Of a stretch of 64,000 bases of DNA, positions 17,624-25,699 are shown piece after piece. The notes under the pieces are model-generated. The model was not told where the DNA came from. It searched no databases and saw only the letters and a program-made list of their open reading frames with translations. The DNA is taken from contig NZ_SCUT01000050.1 in assembly GCF_004297265.1 (NCBI RefSeq), forward strand, positions 62,001 through 126,000. The letters run 5' to 3'. The position numbers and the translations under genes are program-made. Positions within the stretch are counted from its first letter, which is position 1; the number at the start of each line of letters is the position of its first letter. The DNA is from Reyranella sp. Its GTDB lineage: Bacteria; Pseudomonadota; Alphaproteobacteria; Reyranellales; Reyranellaceae.

Positions 17624-19066
17624 TCACACCACCCGGAAATTCCTGAACTGCCAGGGGTCGGACTTGTCGAGGTCCTCGGGGAAGAGGTCGCCGCGGCCCT
17701 GCAGCGGGGTCCAGTCGCTGTACTTGCCCACGACCGGGCCGAGATAGGGCATGCAGATCTCGAGGTTGCGCTGGAAGTCCATCTCGTCGGCCTCGACGAT
17801 GCCCTCGTTCGGGTTCTCGAGTGCCCAGACGATGCCCGAGAGCACCGGAGCCACGACCTGGATCGAGGTCGCGTTGTTGTAGGGCGCGAGCTTCCGCGCC
17901 TCGTGGATGTCGATCTGCGAGCCGTACCAGTAGGCACCCTTCTTGTGGCCCATCAGCAGCACGCCGAGCTCGTCGCGGCCGGACGTCACTTCCTCGACGA
18001 TCAGGCGCTGGCGCTTCTGCTGCTTCAGGTTCTTTCCCGCCAGTTCGTGCATCGACATGATCGCCTGGTCGCACGGGTGATAGGCGTAGTGCACGGTCGG
18101 GCGATAGACGGCCTTCTTGCCGTCATGCACCGTCAGGTAGTCGGCGATCGAGATCGATTCGTTGTGCGTGATGATGTAGCCGTGGAACGGCCCCTCGATC
18201 GGCGTCCAGGTGCGCACCTGGGTGAGCAGGCCCGGACGATTCAGATAGATCGCCGCGTCGCAGCCGAAGGTGTGGCGCTTGCCGTCGGGCGGCAGCGCCT
18301 TCTCGTGCGTGCCCCAGCCCATCTCGGCGGGCTGGCCGCCCTCGGAAACGAAGCCGTCGATCGACCAGGTGTTGACGAACTCGCCGACTTCCTTCGGCTT
18401 GGGCGAGACCTGCGTGTCGCGCTCGGCGATGTGGATCACCTTCACGCCCAGCCGCTGGGCGAGCTTGCCCCAGCCCTCGCGCGTGGTCGGCACCGCCGTC
18501 TTCACGCCGGTGTCGCGCGCCACGTTCATCAGCGCCTGCTTGGTGAAGTGCGAAACCAGGCCCGGATTGGCGCCATGGGCGACCACGGCCGTCGTGCCGC
18601 CCTTGTGACGGGCCTTGAGCTTCATCATCGTGTCGCGCAGCGCGTAGTTCGAGCGGCGCGAGACCGACAGGTTGGGGTCGGAATAGCCGCCCGGCCACGG
18701 CTCGATGCAGGTGTCGAGGTAGAGAACGCCCTTCTTCTGGCACAGCTCGATCAGCGCCGTCGATGCGACCTCGACCGAGAGATTGACCAGGAAGTCGCCC
18801 TGGCCCAGCCGGTTGTCCAGGGTCGACCGGAGGTTGGACTCGGTCAGGCGCTTCTCGACGAACTCGACGCCGAAGCGCTCCGCCTCGTCCTCGCCGCCGC
18901 GCATGTCGTCGGTGATGATGGTGATCTGCTCGGGCTTGATGCCGATATGGCGGAGGATCAGCGGCAGCACGCCCTGACCGATCGAGCCGAAGCCCACCAT
19001 GACCATGCGGCCATGGAAATCGAGGTACTTCTTCGCGGCGGGCTTGCGTGCAGTCTTCTTCGCCAT
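17624..19066 (-). CDS. hss: Homospermidine synthase
   Basis: A 480-residue NAD-dependent enzyme that joins two putrescines (or putrescine and spermidine) to make sym-homospermidine, the characteristic polyamine of many alphaproteobacteria. A Rossmann nucleotide site, MVGFGSIGQGV, is at about 23-33, and the full-length family signature regions follow (LYLDTCIEPWPGGY, HGANPGLVSHF, MGWGTHEKALP, YIITHNES, GDLFPEDLD). The length fits the family. It is downstream of ornithine decarboxylase on the same strand, the logical source of putrescine, but an intrinsic terminator-like hairpin lies between them. Its last ~127 coding bases are repeated at 13189-13315. The start is ATG 19066 after GGAACGGGGA. 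Confidence 0.95.
   Translation of the reverse strand: MAKKTARKPAAKKYLDFHGRMVMVGFGSIGQGVLPLILRHIGIKPEQITIITDDMRGGEDEAERFGVEFVEKRLTESNLRSTLDNRLGQGDFLVNLSVEVASTALIELCQKKGVLYLDTCIEPWPGGYSDPNLSVSRRSNYALRDTMMKLKARHKGGTTAVVAHGANPGLVSHFTKQALMNVARDTGVKTAVPTTREGWGKLAQRLGVKVIHIAERDTQVSPKPKEVGEFVNTWSIDGFVSEGGQPAEMGWGTHEKALPPDGKRHTFGCDAAIYLNRPGLLTQVRTWTPIEGPFHGYIITHNESISIADYLTVHDGKKAVYRPTVHYAYHPCDQAIMSMHELAGKNLKQQKRQRLIVEEVTSGRDELGVLLMGHKKGAYWYGSQIDIHEARKLAPYNNATSIQVVAPVLSGIVWALENPNEGIVEADEMDFQRNLEICMPYLGPVVGKYSDWTPLQGRGDLFPEDLDKSDPWQFRNFRVV
17644..17770. repeat. Direct repeat copy within the hss 3' end
   Basis: This is the intact-gene copy of the 127-base direct repeat whose partner is at 13189-13315. 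The two copies have the same orientation and diverge abruptly at both ends: to the left, just inside the hss stop codon (DPWQFR then NFRVV here versus QAFGNT there); to the right, just after TTGCG. Together they bracket 4.3 kb holding fecI, fecR and the TonB receptor gene. Confidence 0.9.
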
Positions 19067-19101
19067 GTCAGCGTCCCCGTTCCTTCATTCAGCAGCCAGT
19101 T

Positions 19102-19135
19102 AAAACAGCAACGGGGCCCTTCTCAAGGCCCCGTC
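19102..19135 (-). terminator. Intrinsic terminator-like hairpin between odc and hss
   Basis: On the minus strand an 8-bp GC-rich stem (ACGGGGCC / GGCCCCGT, bases 19128-19135 and 19112-19119) with an 8-base loop is followed by TGCTGTTTT. This is a fair Rho-independent terminator downstream of ornithine decarboxylase and only about 40 bases before the hss start. It would make hss expression partly independent of, or attenuated relative to, odc. Confidence 0.7.
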
Positions 19136-19161
19136 GTTCCGTACGCCCGAATTGTGTCAGT

Positions 19162-20292
19162 TCAGATGCAGACCGCCTTGAGCGGCGCGAAGCCGTTGAA
19201 CGCGACCGAAGAGTAGGTCGTCGTATAGGCGCCGGTCGAGAGGATCTCGACCTTGTCGCCCGGCTTGAGGGACAGAGGCATCTTGTACTCCGTCTTCTCG
19301 TAGAGGATGTCGGCCGAGTCGCAGGTCGGGCCGGCCAGCACCACCGGGCCCATGCGCGTGCCCTCGCCGGGCGTGCGCAGCCGGTACTTGATGCTCTCGT
19401 CCATCGTCTCGGCCAGGCCGGAGAACTTGCCGATGTCGAGGTAGACCCAGCGCTTGCGGTCGCCCTGCGCCTTGCGCGAGACCAGCACGACCTCGCTCTG
19501 GATCACGCCGGCATCGCCCACCATGGAACGGCCCGGCTCGATGATGACCTCGGGCATGCGGTTGCCGAAGTGGCGCACCAGCGCGCGCGTGACCGCGTCG
19601 CAATAGGCGTCGATGCCGCTCACCTCGGCGCGATAGCGCGCGGGGAAGCCGCCGCCCAGGTTGACCATGCGCAGGTCCACGCCCGCCTCGGCCAGCGCGA
19701 AGAACATCTGCGAGACCTGGGCCAGCGCCTTGTCCCACTGGTCGAGATCGGTCTGCTGGCTGCCGACATGGAAGGAGATGCCGTAGGCGTCGAGGCCCCA
19801 GTCCTGCGCCTTGCGCAGCAGGTCCTTGGCCATCTCCGGCGCGCAGCCGAACTTCTTGCTGAGCGGCCATTCGGCACCGCCGCAATCGACCAGCACGCGG
19901 CAGAACACGCGGGCGCCGGGCGCCACGCGCGCGAGCTTCTGCAGCTCCGCCTCGCTGTCGAAGGCGAACAGGCGCACGCCCTGCTGGTAGGCCCAGGCGA
20001 TGTCCTTTTCCTTCTTGATGGTGTTGCCGAAGGAGACGCGGTCCATCGAGACGCCGGTCGCCTGGATCATCTCGATCTCGCCGCGGCTCGCCGTGTCGAA
20101 CTTGGAGCCCGCCGTCGCTAGACGAGCCAACACCTGTGCGGCTGGATTGGCCTTCACGGCATAGAAGATGTGCGCCGTCGGCAGCAGCTCACGCATGCGC
20201 CGGAAGTTGCTCTCGACCACGTCGAGGTCGATCACGAGGCACGGCGTTTCGGGCTGCTGCTCGCGGAGATAACGGAAAATACGCTCGGTCAT
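19162..20292 (-). CDS. odc: Ornithine decarboxylase (PLP fold-type III)
   Basis: A 376-residue member of the alanine-racemase-fold decarboxylases, which converts ornithine to putrescine. The PLP lysine is Lys47 in FYAVKANP; other family marks are SKFDTAS, SFGNTIK, ISFHVGSQ, LGGGFPARY (phosphate loop), EPGRSMVGDAG and the catalytic-cysteine loop GPTCDSAD near residue 323. The length and motifs match the short alphaproteobacterial ODC, which can sometimes also accept lysine. It is followed by hss. The long untranslated leader upstream (20293-20610) contains a small ORF and hairpins, suggesting post-transcriptional control by polyamines or ornithine. The ribosome site at ATG 20292 is weak and lies next to a short GGGG/CCCC pairing. 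Confidence 0.95.
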   Translation of the reverse strand: MTERIFRYLREQQPETPCLVIDLDVVESNFRRMRELLPTAHIFYAVKANPAAQVLARLATAGSKFDTASRGEIEMIQATGVSMDRVSFGNTIKKEKDIAWAYQQGVRLFAFDSEAELQKLARVAPGARVFCRVLVDCGGAEWPLSKKFGCAPEMAKDLLRKAQDWGLDAYGISFHVGSQQTDLDQWDKALAQVSQMFFALAEAGVDLRMVNLGGGFPARYRAEVSGIDAYCDAVTRALVRHFGNRMPEVIIEPGRSMVGDAGVIQSEVVLVSRKAQGDRKRWVYLDIGKFSGLAETMDESIKYRLRTPGEGTRMGPVVLAGPTCDSADILYEKTEYKMPLSLKPGDKVEILSTGAYTTTYSSVAFNGFAPLKAVCI

Positions 20293-20344
20293 CGCTGGGG
20301 GGTTCCCCGTAGGATAGTCAGTCTGTCGGAAAGAGATCGAACAC

Positions 20345-20376
20345 GACGTACGGCGCCAAGCGTGGCGCGGTACGTC
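20345..20376 (-). promoter_or_regulatory. Leader hairpin abutting the upstream ORF stop
   Basis: A 14-bp stem with a single mismatch (GACGTACCGCGCCA paired with TGGCGCCGTACGTC on the minus strand) and a 4-base loop. Its 5' arm begins at the last bases of the upstream ORF stop codon, 52 bases before the odc start codon. A ribosome paused near the end of the small ORF would cover or unfold it. Two further hairpins lie inside the small ORF at 20462-20479 and 20430-20448. Confidence 0.65.
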
Positions 20377-20494
20377 AGCCGATACTCGACTGAGCTAAAA
20401 TCCGTTTATGCGGCTGAGCGAGGAAGGAGGCCCGAGCGAGGGTCGGGCAAATGACATAATAGCGGGGAACGCGCCCCGCGCGGTATGCAACCAT
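20375..20494 (-). CDS. Candidate leader peptide upstream of ornithine decarboxylase
   Basis: A 39-codon ORF in the odc leader, starting at ATG 20494 with an AAGGAG site eight bases upstream, clearly the best ribosome site in the leader. The peptide begins MVAYRAGRVPRYYVICPT and is rich in Arg, Pro and aromatic residues. Its ribosome site GGAAGGAG is exactly complementary to CTCCTTCC within the ORF (plus-strand 20422-20429), so RNA folding could hide it. Ornithine decarboxylase leaders are known regulatory sites: SpeFL in enterobacteria senses ornithine through a nascent peptide, and a conserved speF RNA motif is described in alphaproteobacteria. That this ORF is translated and sensory is inference. 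Confidence 0.5.
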   Translation of the reverse strand: MVAYRAGRVPRYYVICPTLARASFLAQPHKRILAQSSIG

Positions 20495-20701
20495 CTCAGA
20501 AGCTCCTTCCCGGACCCGGCTCGAAACCGGCACTGCCAAAAAGAACACTTTCCGTCGTTGCGTAACCACAGAGGGCCAGCGGCACGTGCGTTGGGCGTCT
20601 TGTACGTTGGCTATCTACAACTAATCGACGCGGTTACAAGAAGAATCTGTCCCGCCTCGCAAATTAATGAGCCGCTTGTGGTGCGGGCGGCACACGAGAT
20701 G

Positions 20702-21964
20702 TCAGACGCGTGGCAGCGAGGAGCCGGGCAGCTTGATCGACGCGGCGAGCACGGTAAGCGGCACCAGCATCACCACCGAGCCAATGAGCGCGGTGCGGAC
20801 GTCGAAGAAGTTGGCGATCTTTCCCCACAGCAGCGCGCCCAGCACCATGGCGCCGAAGAACACCATCTGATGAACCGCCATGCCGCGCGCGCGCATGTAG
20901 TTGGGCAGGATCATCTGCACCGAGGCGCCGTTGTTGGCGATGACGGTGATCCAGCAGGCGCCGTTGATGGCAACGACGGCACCGACCACGACCGGCGTCA
21001 TCGCCAGCGCCGCCACCAGCGTGGCGGCCGCCGAGATGCCCATCGCCCAGATGTTGGCGCGGTCGGCTCCCAGCAGGCGGTTCACCGTCGGCAGCATGAA
21101 GGCCGCGGCGACGGCACCGGTGCCGAACACGCCGTAGAGGATGCCGAAGGTGAACTCGTCGAGGCCCAGCTCGAAGCGGCCGATCACCGGCAGCAAGGTT
21201 CCCATGGCGATACCCGGGACGAAGAAGCAGAGGCCGCGCGCGAAGATCGCGCGTAGCTCGGCCGAGCCGCGGACGAAGGCGATGCCGGCGCGCGCCGCCT
21301 CGCCCAGGGTTTCGCGGCGCTGGGCGGCGCGCGCCTCGGCCGGCCGCTTCCAGGCGCGCATCGCGAGGATCACCCCCACATAGGTGAAGGCATTGATGGC
21401 GAAGAGCAGGAACACGCCGACCAGGCCCAGCAGCAGCTGGCCTATGACCGGACCGATGGTGCGGGCGAGGTTGAAGCCGGCGCTGTTCAGCGCGATGGCG
21501 GGGCGGAGCTGCGGGCCGGTCACGATCTCGGGCACCACAGCGTGCCAGGCCGGCGCGTTCATGGCGTTGCCCAGCCCCATGCAGAAGGACAGCGCCAGCA
21601 GGTTCCAGTGGTCGAGCTTGCCGAAGAAGGCCAGCACCGCCAGCGTCGCGGCCACGCCCATCATCCAGACCTGGCAGCCGATGATGTAGCGCCGGCGGTC
21701 GAACCGGTCGGCCAGGATGCCGGCGAAGAAGCAGAACAGGAACATCGGCAGGGTGCCGGCCGCGGCCAGCAGGGCCACGAAGATCGGCTCCTGCGTCAGG
21801 CTGGTCATTTCCCAGGCGGCGCCCGTGGTCTGCATCCAGCCGCCGACGTTCGACATCAGGTTGGCGATCCACATCGCCAGGAAGGAGCGATTGGCGAGCG
21901 GCGCGAACGCAGACGGCGGCTTCGGCGGCCGCGCGGGCGCCGGCCCAGGAACCGTCGGTGTCAC
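20702..21964 (-). CDS. MFS transporter (EntS/DHA3-type exporter family)
   Basis: A 420-residue major-facilitator protein with about 12 membrane helices, starting at LANRSFLAMWIANLMSNVGGW. The loop 2-3 motif reads GILADRFDRRR. The family includes enterobactin and drug exporters, and the N-terminal Pro-rich 25 residues are cytosolic. GTG 21964 overlaps the stop of the ceramide synthase gene (GTGA), making it the last member of the seven-gene ceramide operon. By position it might move a sphingolipid precursor or an unrelated drug; the sequence does not say which. A longer upstream frame exists but reads through the neighbouring gene and is nonsense. Confidence 0.85.
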   Translation of the reverse strand: MTPTVPGPAPARPPKPPSAFAPLANRSFLAMWIANLMSNVGGWMQTTGAAWEMTSLTQEPIFVALLAAAGTLPMFLFCFFAGILADRFDRRRYIIGCQVWMMGVAATLAVLAFFGKLDHWNLLALSFCMGLGNAMNAPAWHAVVPEIVTGPQLRPAIALNSAGFNLARTIGPVIGQLLLGLVGVFLLFAINAFTYVGVILAMRAWKRPAEARAAQRRETLGEAARAGIAFVRGSAELRAIFARGLCFFVPGIAMGTLLPVIGRFELGLDEFTFGILYGVFGTGAVAAAFMLPTVNRLLGADRANIWAMGISAAATLVAALAMTPVVVGAVVAINGACWITVIANNGASVQMILPNYMRARGMAVHQMVFFGAMVLGALLWGKIANFFDVRTALIGSVVMLVPLTVLAASIKLPGSSLPRV

Positions 21965-23112
21965 CCCGCCAGCACCTTCTCGTAGATGCGGTGGGTCTTG
22001 TAGTGCACCCCGCCGACCGAGCGGATGATGTTGTTGGTCGCCTTGTTGTCCTCGAGGATCCAGCCCAGCTCCGCCGAGGTCTTGCCCAGCCGCTTGCCGT
22101 TCGCCCTGAGGGTATCGATGGCGATCATGGCGAGGCCGGCGCCGAGCAGTGGATGGTTGCGGAACTTCTTCTTCACGCCCATCAGCGGCACCCGCGTGCT
22201 GCCGACGCCGGCGATCTTGAGGCGCCACAACAGCTTGGCGAGATTGATGGGCCCCAGCTTGCCGTCGAATTCCGCGACCGCCTCGTAGATGTTGGTGAGC
22301 GCCACGATGAAGGCCACGCTCTCGTCGTCGACATCAACGAACACGGCGAGCTCGGGCACGATCACCGGGCCGAAGGCCTTGGAGGCGTGGTCGATCTCGG
22401 CCTGGGTGAAGGGCACGAAACCCCAGTTGTCGCTCCAGGCGTCGTTGAAGATGCCGACCAGGGTGCGCACCTCGGCATCGAACATCTTCATGTTGGCCGT
22501 GCGCACCTTGACCCGGCCCTCCAGCCCGCCGCGCGCCAGCAGCTTGGCGCCGATCGTCTCGGGCGCGTTCTGGACGTCGTAGTCGTAGGAGAAGACGTCC
22601 TTGGCCTTCACGTAGCCGCAGGCCTCGACCCTCGGCCCGGCATAGGCCGGGTCGTAGGGCACCAGCAGGACCGGGCGACTGTCGAAGCCATGGATCAGCA
22701 GGCCGACTTCCTCGTTGACCGTGAGGCTGAACGGACCGGTCACGTGCTTCATGCCCTTGGCCAGGAGCCAGCCCTCGGCCGCCACGAACAGGGCGGCGAA
22801 GATCGCCGGGTCGTCCTCGGCCGCCAGGCACCCGAAATGGCCGGTGCTGTCGTTGTATCGCTGGAGATGGGCGCGATCGATCTGGGCGGAGATGCGACCG
22901 ACCACCTTGCCGGCCCGCCGCGCCAGGAAGAAGCGCACCTCGACATGCTCGAAAAGCGGGTTCTTGCCCGGCGTGAAGGCTTCCCGGCGCTCGACGTCGA
23001 GCGGCGCGATGTAGCCCTTGTGGCCGGCATAGAGGCGCTTGGGCAGCGCGATGAAGGCGTTCAGGTCGGCCTTCGACTCGACCGGGCTGACGACGATGTC
23101 CGACGAAGCCAT
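21961..23112 (-). CDS. bcerS: Bacterial ceramide synthase, GNAT-fold N-acyltransferase
   Basis: A 383-residue protein of the family once annotated as dATP pyrophosphohydrolase or GNAT acyltransferase, whose Caulobacter member N-acylates the long-chain base to make (oxidised) ceramide. Typical family segments are LPKRLYAGHKGYIAPL near the N terminus, NPLFEHVEVRFFLARR, GRISAQIDRAHL, GFDSRPVLLVPYDP and the C-terminal NIIRSVGGVHYKTHRIYEK. The gene lies in one operon with serine palmitoyltransferase, ACP, CerR and an acyl-ACP synthetase, which fixes the assignment better than sequence alone. It is preceded by the metallophosphoesterase gene (7-base gap) and overlaps the MFS gene. Confidence 0.85.
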   Translation of the reverse strand: MASSDIVVSPVESKADLNAFIALPKRLYAGHKGYIAPLDVERREAFTPGKNPLFEHVEVRFFLARRAGKVVGRISAQIDRAHLQRYNDSTGHFGCLAAEDDPAIFAALFVAAEGWLLAKGMKHVTGPFSLTVNEEVGLLIHGFDSRPVLLVPYDPAYAGPRVEACGYVKAKDVFSYDYDVQNAPETIGAKLLARGGLEGRVKVRTANMKMFDAEVRTLVGIFNDAWSDNWGFVPFTQAEIDHASKAFGPVIVPELAVFVDVDDESVAFIVALTNIYEAVAEFDGKLGPINLAKLLWRLKIAGVGSTRVPLMGVKKKFRNHPLLGAGLAMIAIDTLRANGKRLGKTSAELGWILEDNKATNNIIRSVGGVHYKTHRIYEKVLAG

Positions 23113-23119
23113 TGCCGCC

Positions 23120-24040
23120 TCAAGCTGCCAGGGCGGCCGGCGCGCCGCTGTTGAATACGATCCGGCCGTCGGGCTCGCAGCCCGTGCCGTCGGCCCTGAG
23201 CGCGCGGATGTCGACGGCGATGCGCCAGCCCGCGGTCTCGCGCTCGATGCCGATCAGGTGATAGCGCGCCCGGCCATACTTGCTTCCCGGCGCCGCCGAG
23301 GCCGAGGTGACGCCGACGACCGGGATGGGCCCCTGTGGGCCCATGATGCGCGCGACCTCGCTGCGGTGGTTGTGGCCGTGCAGCACGATCTCGCAGCCGA
23401 CCTGGCGGATCATCGCCTGGAAGGCGGCCGCGTCGGTCAGTCGCTTGAAGTGCGTTTCGGTGGTGAGCGGCGGATGGTGGATCATCACGACGCGGCAGAG
23501 ACCTTCCCGGCCGAGGTCCGCCAGCAGCTTCCCGGCGGCGGCGATCTGCGCCTCGCCCAGGGTGCCGGTCGCGAGAAACGGCGGCTTCGGGACGCCGCTG
23601 TTCAAGCCGACCAGCGCCACCGGCCCACGCCGGCGCAGGGTCGGGAACACCCTGAAATCGGTCGCGGGTGGCTGACCATCGCCCGCCATGTAGGCGCCCC
23701 ACCGGCCCAGCCCCTCGCGCCACAGGGTGGCGACGTAGACGTCGTGGTTACCGGGAATGACCGTGACATCGCCGGGCGTGCCGAGGTCCGCCAGCCATCG
23801 GGAGGCGCGGGCGAACTCGTCGGGCAGCGAGATGTTCACGAGGTCGCCGGTCAGCGCGATGTGATCGGGCTTCTGCGCCTTGATGTCGGCCACGATGCCG
23901 GCCAGCGCCTCGGGCCGATGGAGTTGCACACGATTGCGCCACCAGTTGAAGTAGCCGGTGGCGCGCTTGCCCAGGAGATCGAGAACGCGCGCCGGCGGCA
24001 TCGGCAGATGCGGATCGGACAGATGCGCGAGGGTGAACAT
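23120..24040 (-). CDS. Calcineurin-like metallophosphoesterase
   Basis: A 306-residue cytosolic phosphoesterase with the full metal-ligand set: HLSDPHL at 6-12, TGDLVN at about 64-69, PGNHD at about 95-99, HHPP around 192-195 and HGHNH around 223-227. It resembles the DNA-repair/3',5'-cyclic-nucleotide class of single-domain enzymes, but the substrate cannot be read from sequence. Its place between serine palmitoyltransferase and ceramide synthase, with short gaps on both sides (14 and 7 bases), suggests a role on a phosphorylated intermediate or headgroup in sphingolipid metabolism. That is inference from operon position only. Confidence 0.88.
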   Translation of the reverse strand: MFTLAHLSDPHLPMPPARVLDLLGKRATGYFNWWRNRVQLHRPEALAGIVADIKAQKPDHIALTGDLVNISLPDEFARASRWLADLGTPGDVTVIPGNHDVYVATLWREGLGRWGAYMAGDGQPPATDFRVFPTLRRRGPVALVGLNSGVPKPPFLATGTLGEAQIAAAGKLLADLGREGLCRVVMIHHPPLTTETHFKRLTDAAAFQAMIRQVGCEIVLHGHNHRSEVARIMGPQGPIPVVGVTSASAAPGSKYGRARYHLIGIERETAGWRIAVDIRALRADGTGCEPDGRIVFNSGAPAALAA

Positions 24041-24054
24041 GGCGGATCCGCCCC

Positions 24055-25281
24055 TTAGCGGGCGCCGCCCACCACGCGGAGCGTGCGGTCGTCGAGGACG
24101 CCGAGCTGACGGCCGATGCCGGTCATGACCTCGATCATGTGCTCGAGCTGTTCCCTGGTGTGCACCGCGCAGACGGAGCAGCGCAGCAGCGACACGCCGT
24201 TGGGCGTCGCCGGTGGCACGGCCACGTTGACATAGATGCCGGCATCGAGCATCGCGCGCCAGAAGCCGATCGCGGTCATGCGGTCGGGCAGATGCACGCC
24301 GACCACCGGCCCGTGCTCGGGGCCGAGCTTGAAGCCCTTGGCGGCCAGGCCTTCGTACAGCGTGGCGACGTTGGCCCAGAGCTGCGTGCGCAACTCGGGC
24401 CTGGCCTTCACCACCTTGAGCGCCTGCCGCACCGAGGCCACGATCGACGGCGGCAGCGACGCCGTGAACATGTAGGAGCGCACCGTGACGCGCAGGATGT
24501 CGAAGTCGGGGTCGTCCGAGACGCAGTAGCCGCCGATGGCGCCCAGCGTCTTGGAGAAGGTGCCGACGATGAAGTGGCAGTCGTCCAGCACACCGGCCGA
24601 TTCGCAGAGGCCGCGGCCATTGTCGCCCAGCGCGCCCAGCGAATGGGCCTCGTCCACGATCACGTAGGCGCCGTACTTCTTGCAGACGTCGATGAACTCG
24701 CGCAGCGGGGCGCTGTCGCCCAGCATCGAATAGATGCCTTCCAGCACCACCACCCGGTTGCCCGGACGGTCGCCCAGTCGGCGCAGGCGCGCTTCCAGGC
24801 TGGAGGGATCGTTGTGCTTGAAGCGCACGACCTCGGCCTGCGTCATCTTGCAGGCGTCGTAGATCGAGGCATGGCTGTCGGCATCGATCAGCAGCTGGTC
24901 GCCCTCGCCCGCGAGGGTCGAGATCAGGCCGAGATTGGCCTGGTAGCCGGTCGTGAAGACCATGCAGTGCTTCTTGCCGTAGAACTCGGCGATCTCGCGC
25001 TCGAGCGCCACATGCTCGCTGTAGCTGCCGTTGGCGATGCGCGAGCCGGTCGTGCCGGTACCCTCGGCACGGATCGCCTCAATGGCGGCTTCCATACAGC
25101 TCGGGTCGAAGGTCAGGCCGAAATAGTTGTTGGTGCCGACCAGCAGCATCTTGCGGCCGTTGATGATCGCTTCGGTCGGCGACAGCACCCGTTCCATGCG
25201 AATCTGGAACGGGTCGTAACCGGTGGTCCGAACGTCCCGATAGGCCTCGAGCAGGCCCGCATGCCGGTCGAACAGGCCCAT
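24055..25281 (-). CDS. spt: Serine palmitoyltransferase
   Basis: A 408-residue PLP enzyme of the alpha-oxoamine synthase family. It condenses L-serine with an acyl thioester to 3-ketosphinganine, the first committed step of sphingolipid synthesis. Marks include NNYFGLTFDP, GTGTTGSRIANGS, FTTGYQANLG, DEAHSLGALG and the PLP lysine near residue 244 in FSKTLGAIGG. Related enzymes (KBL, AONS, ALAS) share these. The assignment to Spt rests on the adjacent dedicated ACP gene (start codon 2 bases after the ACP stop) and the other ceramide genes. The bacterial Spt is soluble and homodimeric. Confidence 0.93.
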   Translation of the reverse strand: MGLFDRHAGLLEAYRDVRTTGYDPFQIRMERVLSPTEAIINGRKMLLVGTNNYFGLTFDPSCMEAAIEAIRAEGTGTTGSRIANGSYSEHVALEREIAEFYGKKHCMVFTTGYQANLGLISTLAGEGDQLLIDADSHASIYDACKMTQAEVVRFKHNDPSSLEARLRRLGDRPGNRVVVLEGIYSMLGDSAPLREFIDVCKKYGAYVIVDEAHSLGALGDNGRGLCESAGVLDDCHFIVGTFSKTLGAIGGYCVSDDPDFDILRVTVRSYMFTASLPPSIVASVRQALKVVKARPELRTQLWANVATLYEGLAAKGFKLGPEHGPVVGVHLPDRMTAIGFWRAMLDAGIYVNVAVPPATPNGVSLLRCSVCAVHTREQLEHMIEVMTGIGRQLGVLDDRTLRVVGGAR

Positions 25282-25283
25282 GG

Positions 25284-25565
25284 CTAACGCCGGGCGCAGA
25301 GCTTCTGGATAGTGTCCGCGAGCTGGTCGACGGTGTGAATCTCGGCCACGACATTCATGGGAATCGAGATGTCGAAATGGTCCTCGAGCTCCATCACCAT
25401 GTCCATGATGGCGAGCGAATCGATGGTCAGGTCCTTGGCGATCACCGTGTCGCCCGTGATCGGCCGCTCGCCGGTCTGGAACGGCGCCAGGTGACGACAG
25501 ATCTCGCGAATGACCTCACCTCGCGACTGGCCGCTGACGCGGGCGCGTTCGAGGGTGTCGGTCAT
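25284..25565 (-). CDS. Acyl carrier protein for sphingolipid synthesis
   Basis: A 93-residue ACP. The phosphopantetheine site is Ser50 in LTIDSLAIMDMV, a variant of the usual DSL motif; the acidic helix ELEDHFDISIP follows. In Caulobacter a dedicated ACP next to spt supplies the acyl chain for Spt, which explains the tight spacing here. MTDTLERARV at 25565 is taken as the start because it begins just before recognisable ACP sequence; the frame continues upstream to 25727 without ACP features, and an ATG at 25586 is also possible. Neither has a strong ribosome site. Confidence 0.9.
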   Translation of the reverse strand: MTDTLERARVSGQSRGEVIREICRHLAPFQTGERPITGDTVIAKDLTIDSLAIMDMVMELEDHFDISIPMNVVAEIHTVDQLADTIQKLCARR

Positions 25566-25699
25566 GCCGTCAGTTTCGACGATCATTTGATGGGCAGTGC
25601 GCAAAACGCTCTCCAGGGCCCGGGGGTGGGCGGTCACCTTGTGCCAGAAACAGCGATTCCGAGTGAAATGACAAATTGTTACGCCGTGTTTCACACGTC

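Larger units (their letters stand above)
20293..20701 (-). promoter_or_regulatory. Long 5' leader / promoter region of odc (speF-motif candidate)
   Basis: About 410 bases lie between odc and the end of the ceramide operon. On the minus strand a possible sigma-70-type promoter (TTGTAA, 16 bases, TAGATA) lies around 20610-20640. The transcript would then have a leader of about 300 bases containing the 39-codon ORF, three GC-rich hairpins and a weak odc ribosome site. Position and gene context match the alphaproteobacterial speF RNA motif known upstream of ornithine decarboxylase genes. I could not align it to the motif model, so the assignment is by context. Confidence 0.5.

Noticed and set aside
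13189..17770. Treating the 127-bp repeats as phage or integron attachment sites
   Set aside because: No integrase, recombinase or tRNA gene is present, and the repeat is long coding sequence; homologous integration or duplication is simpler.
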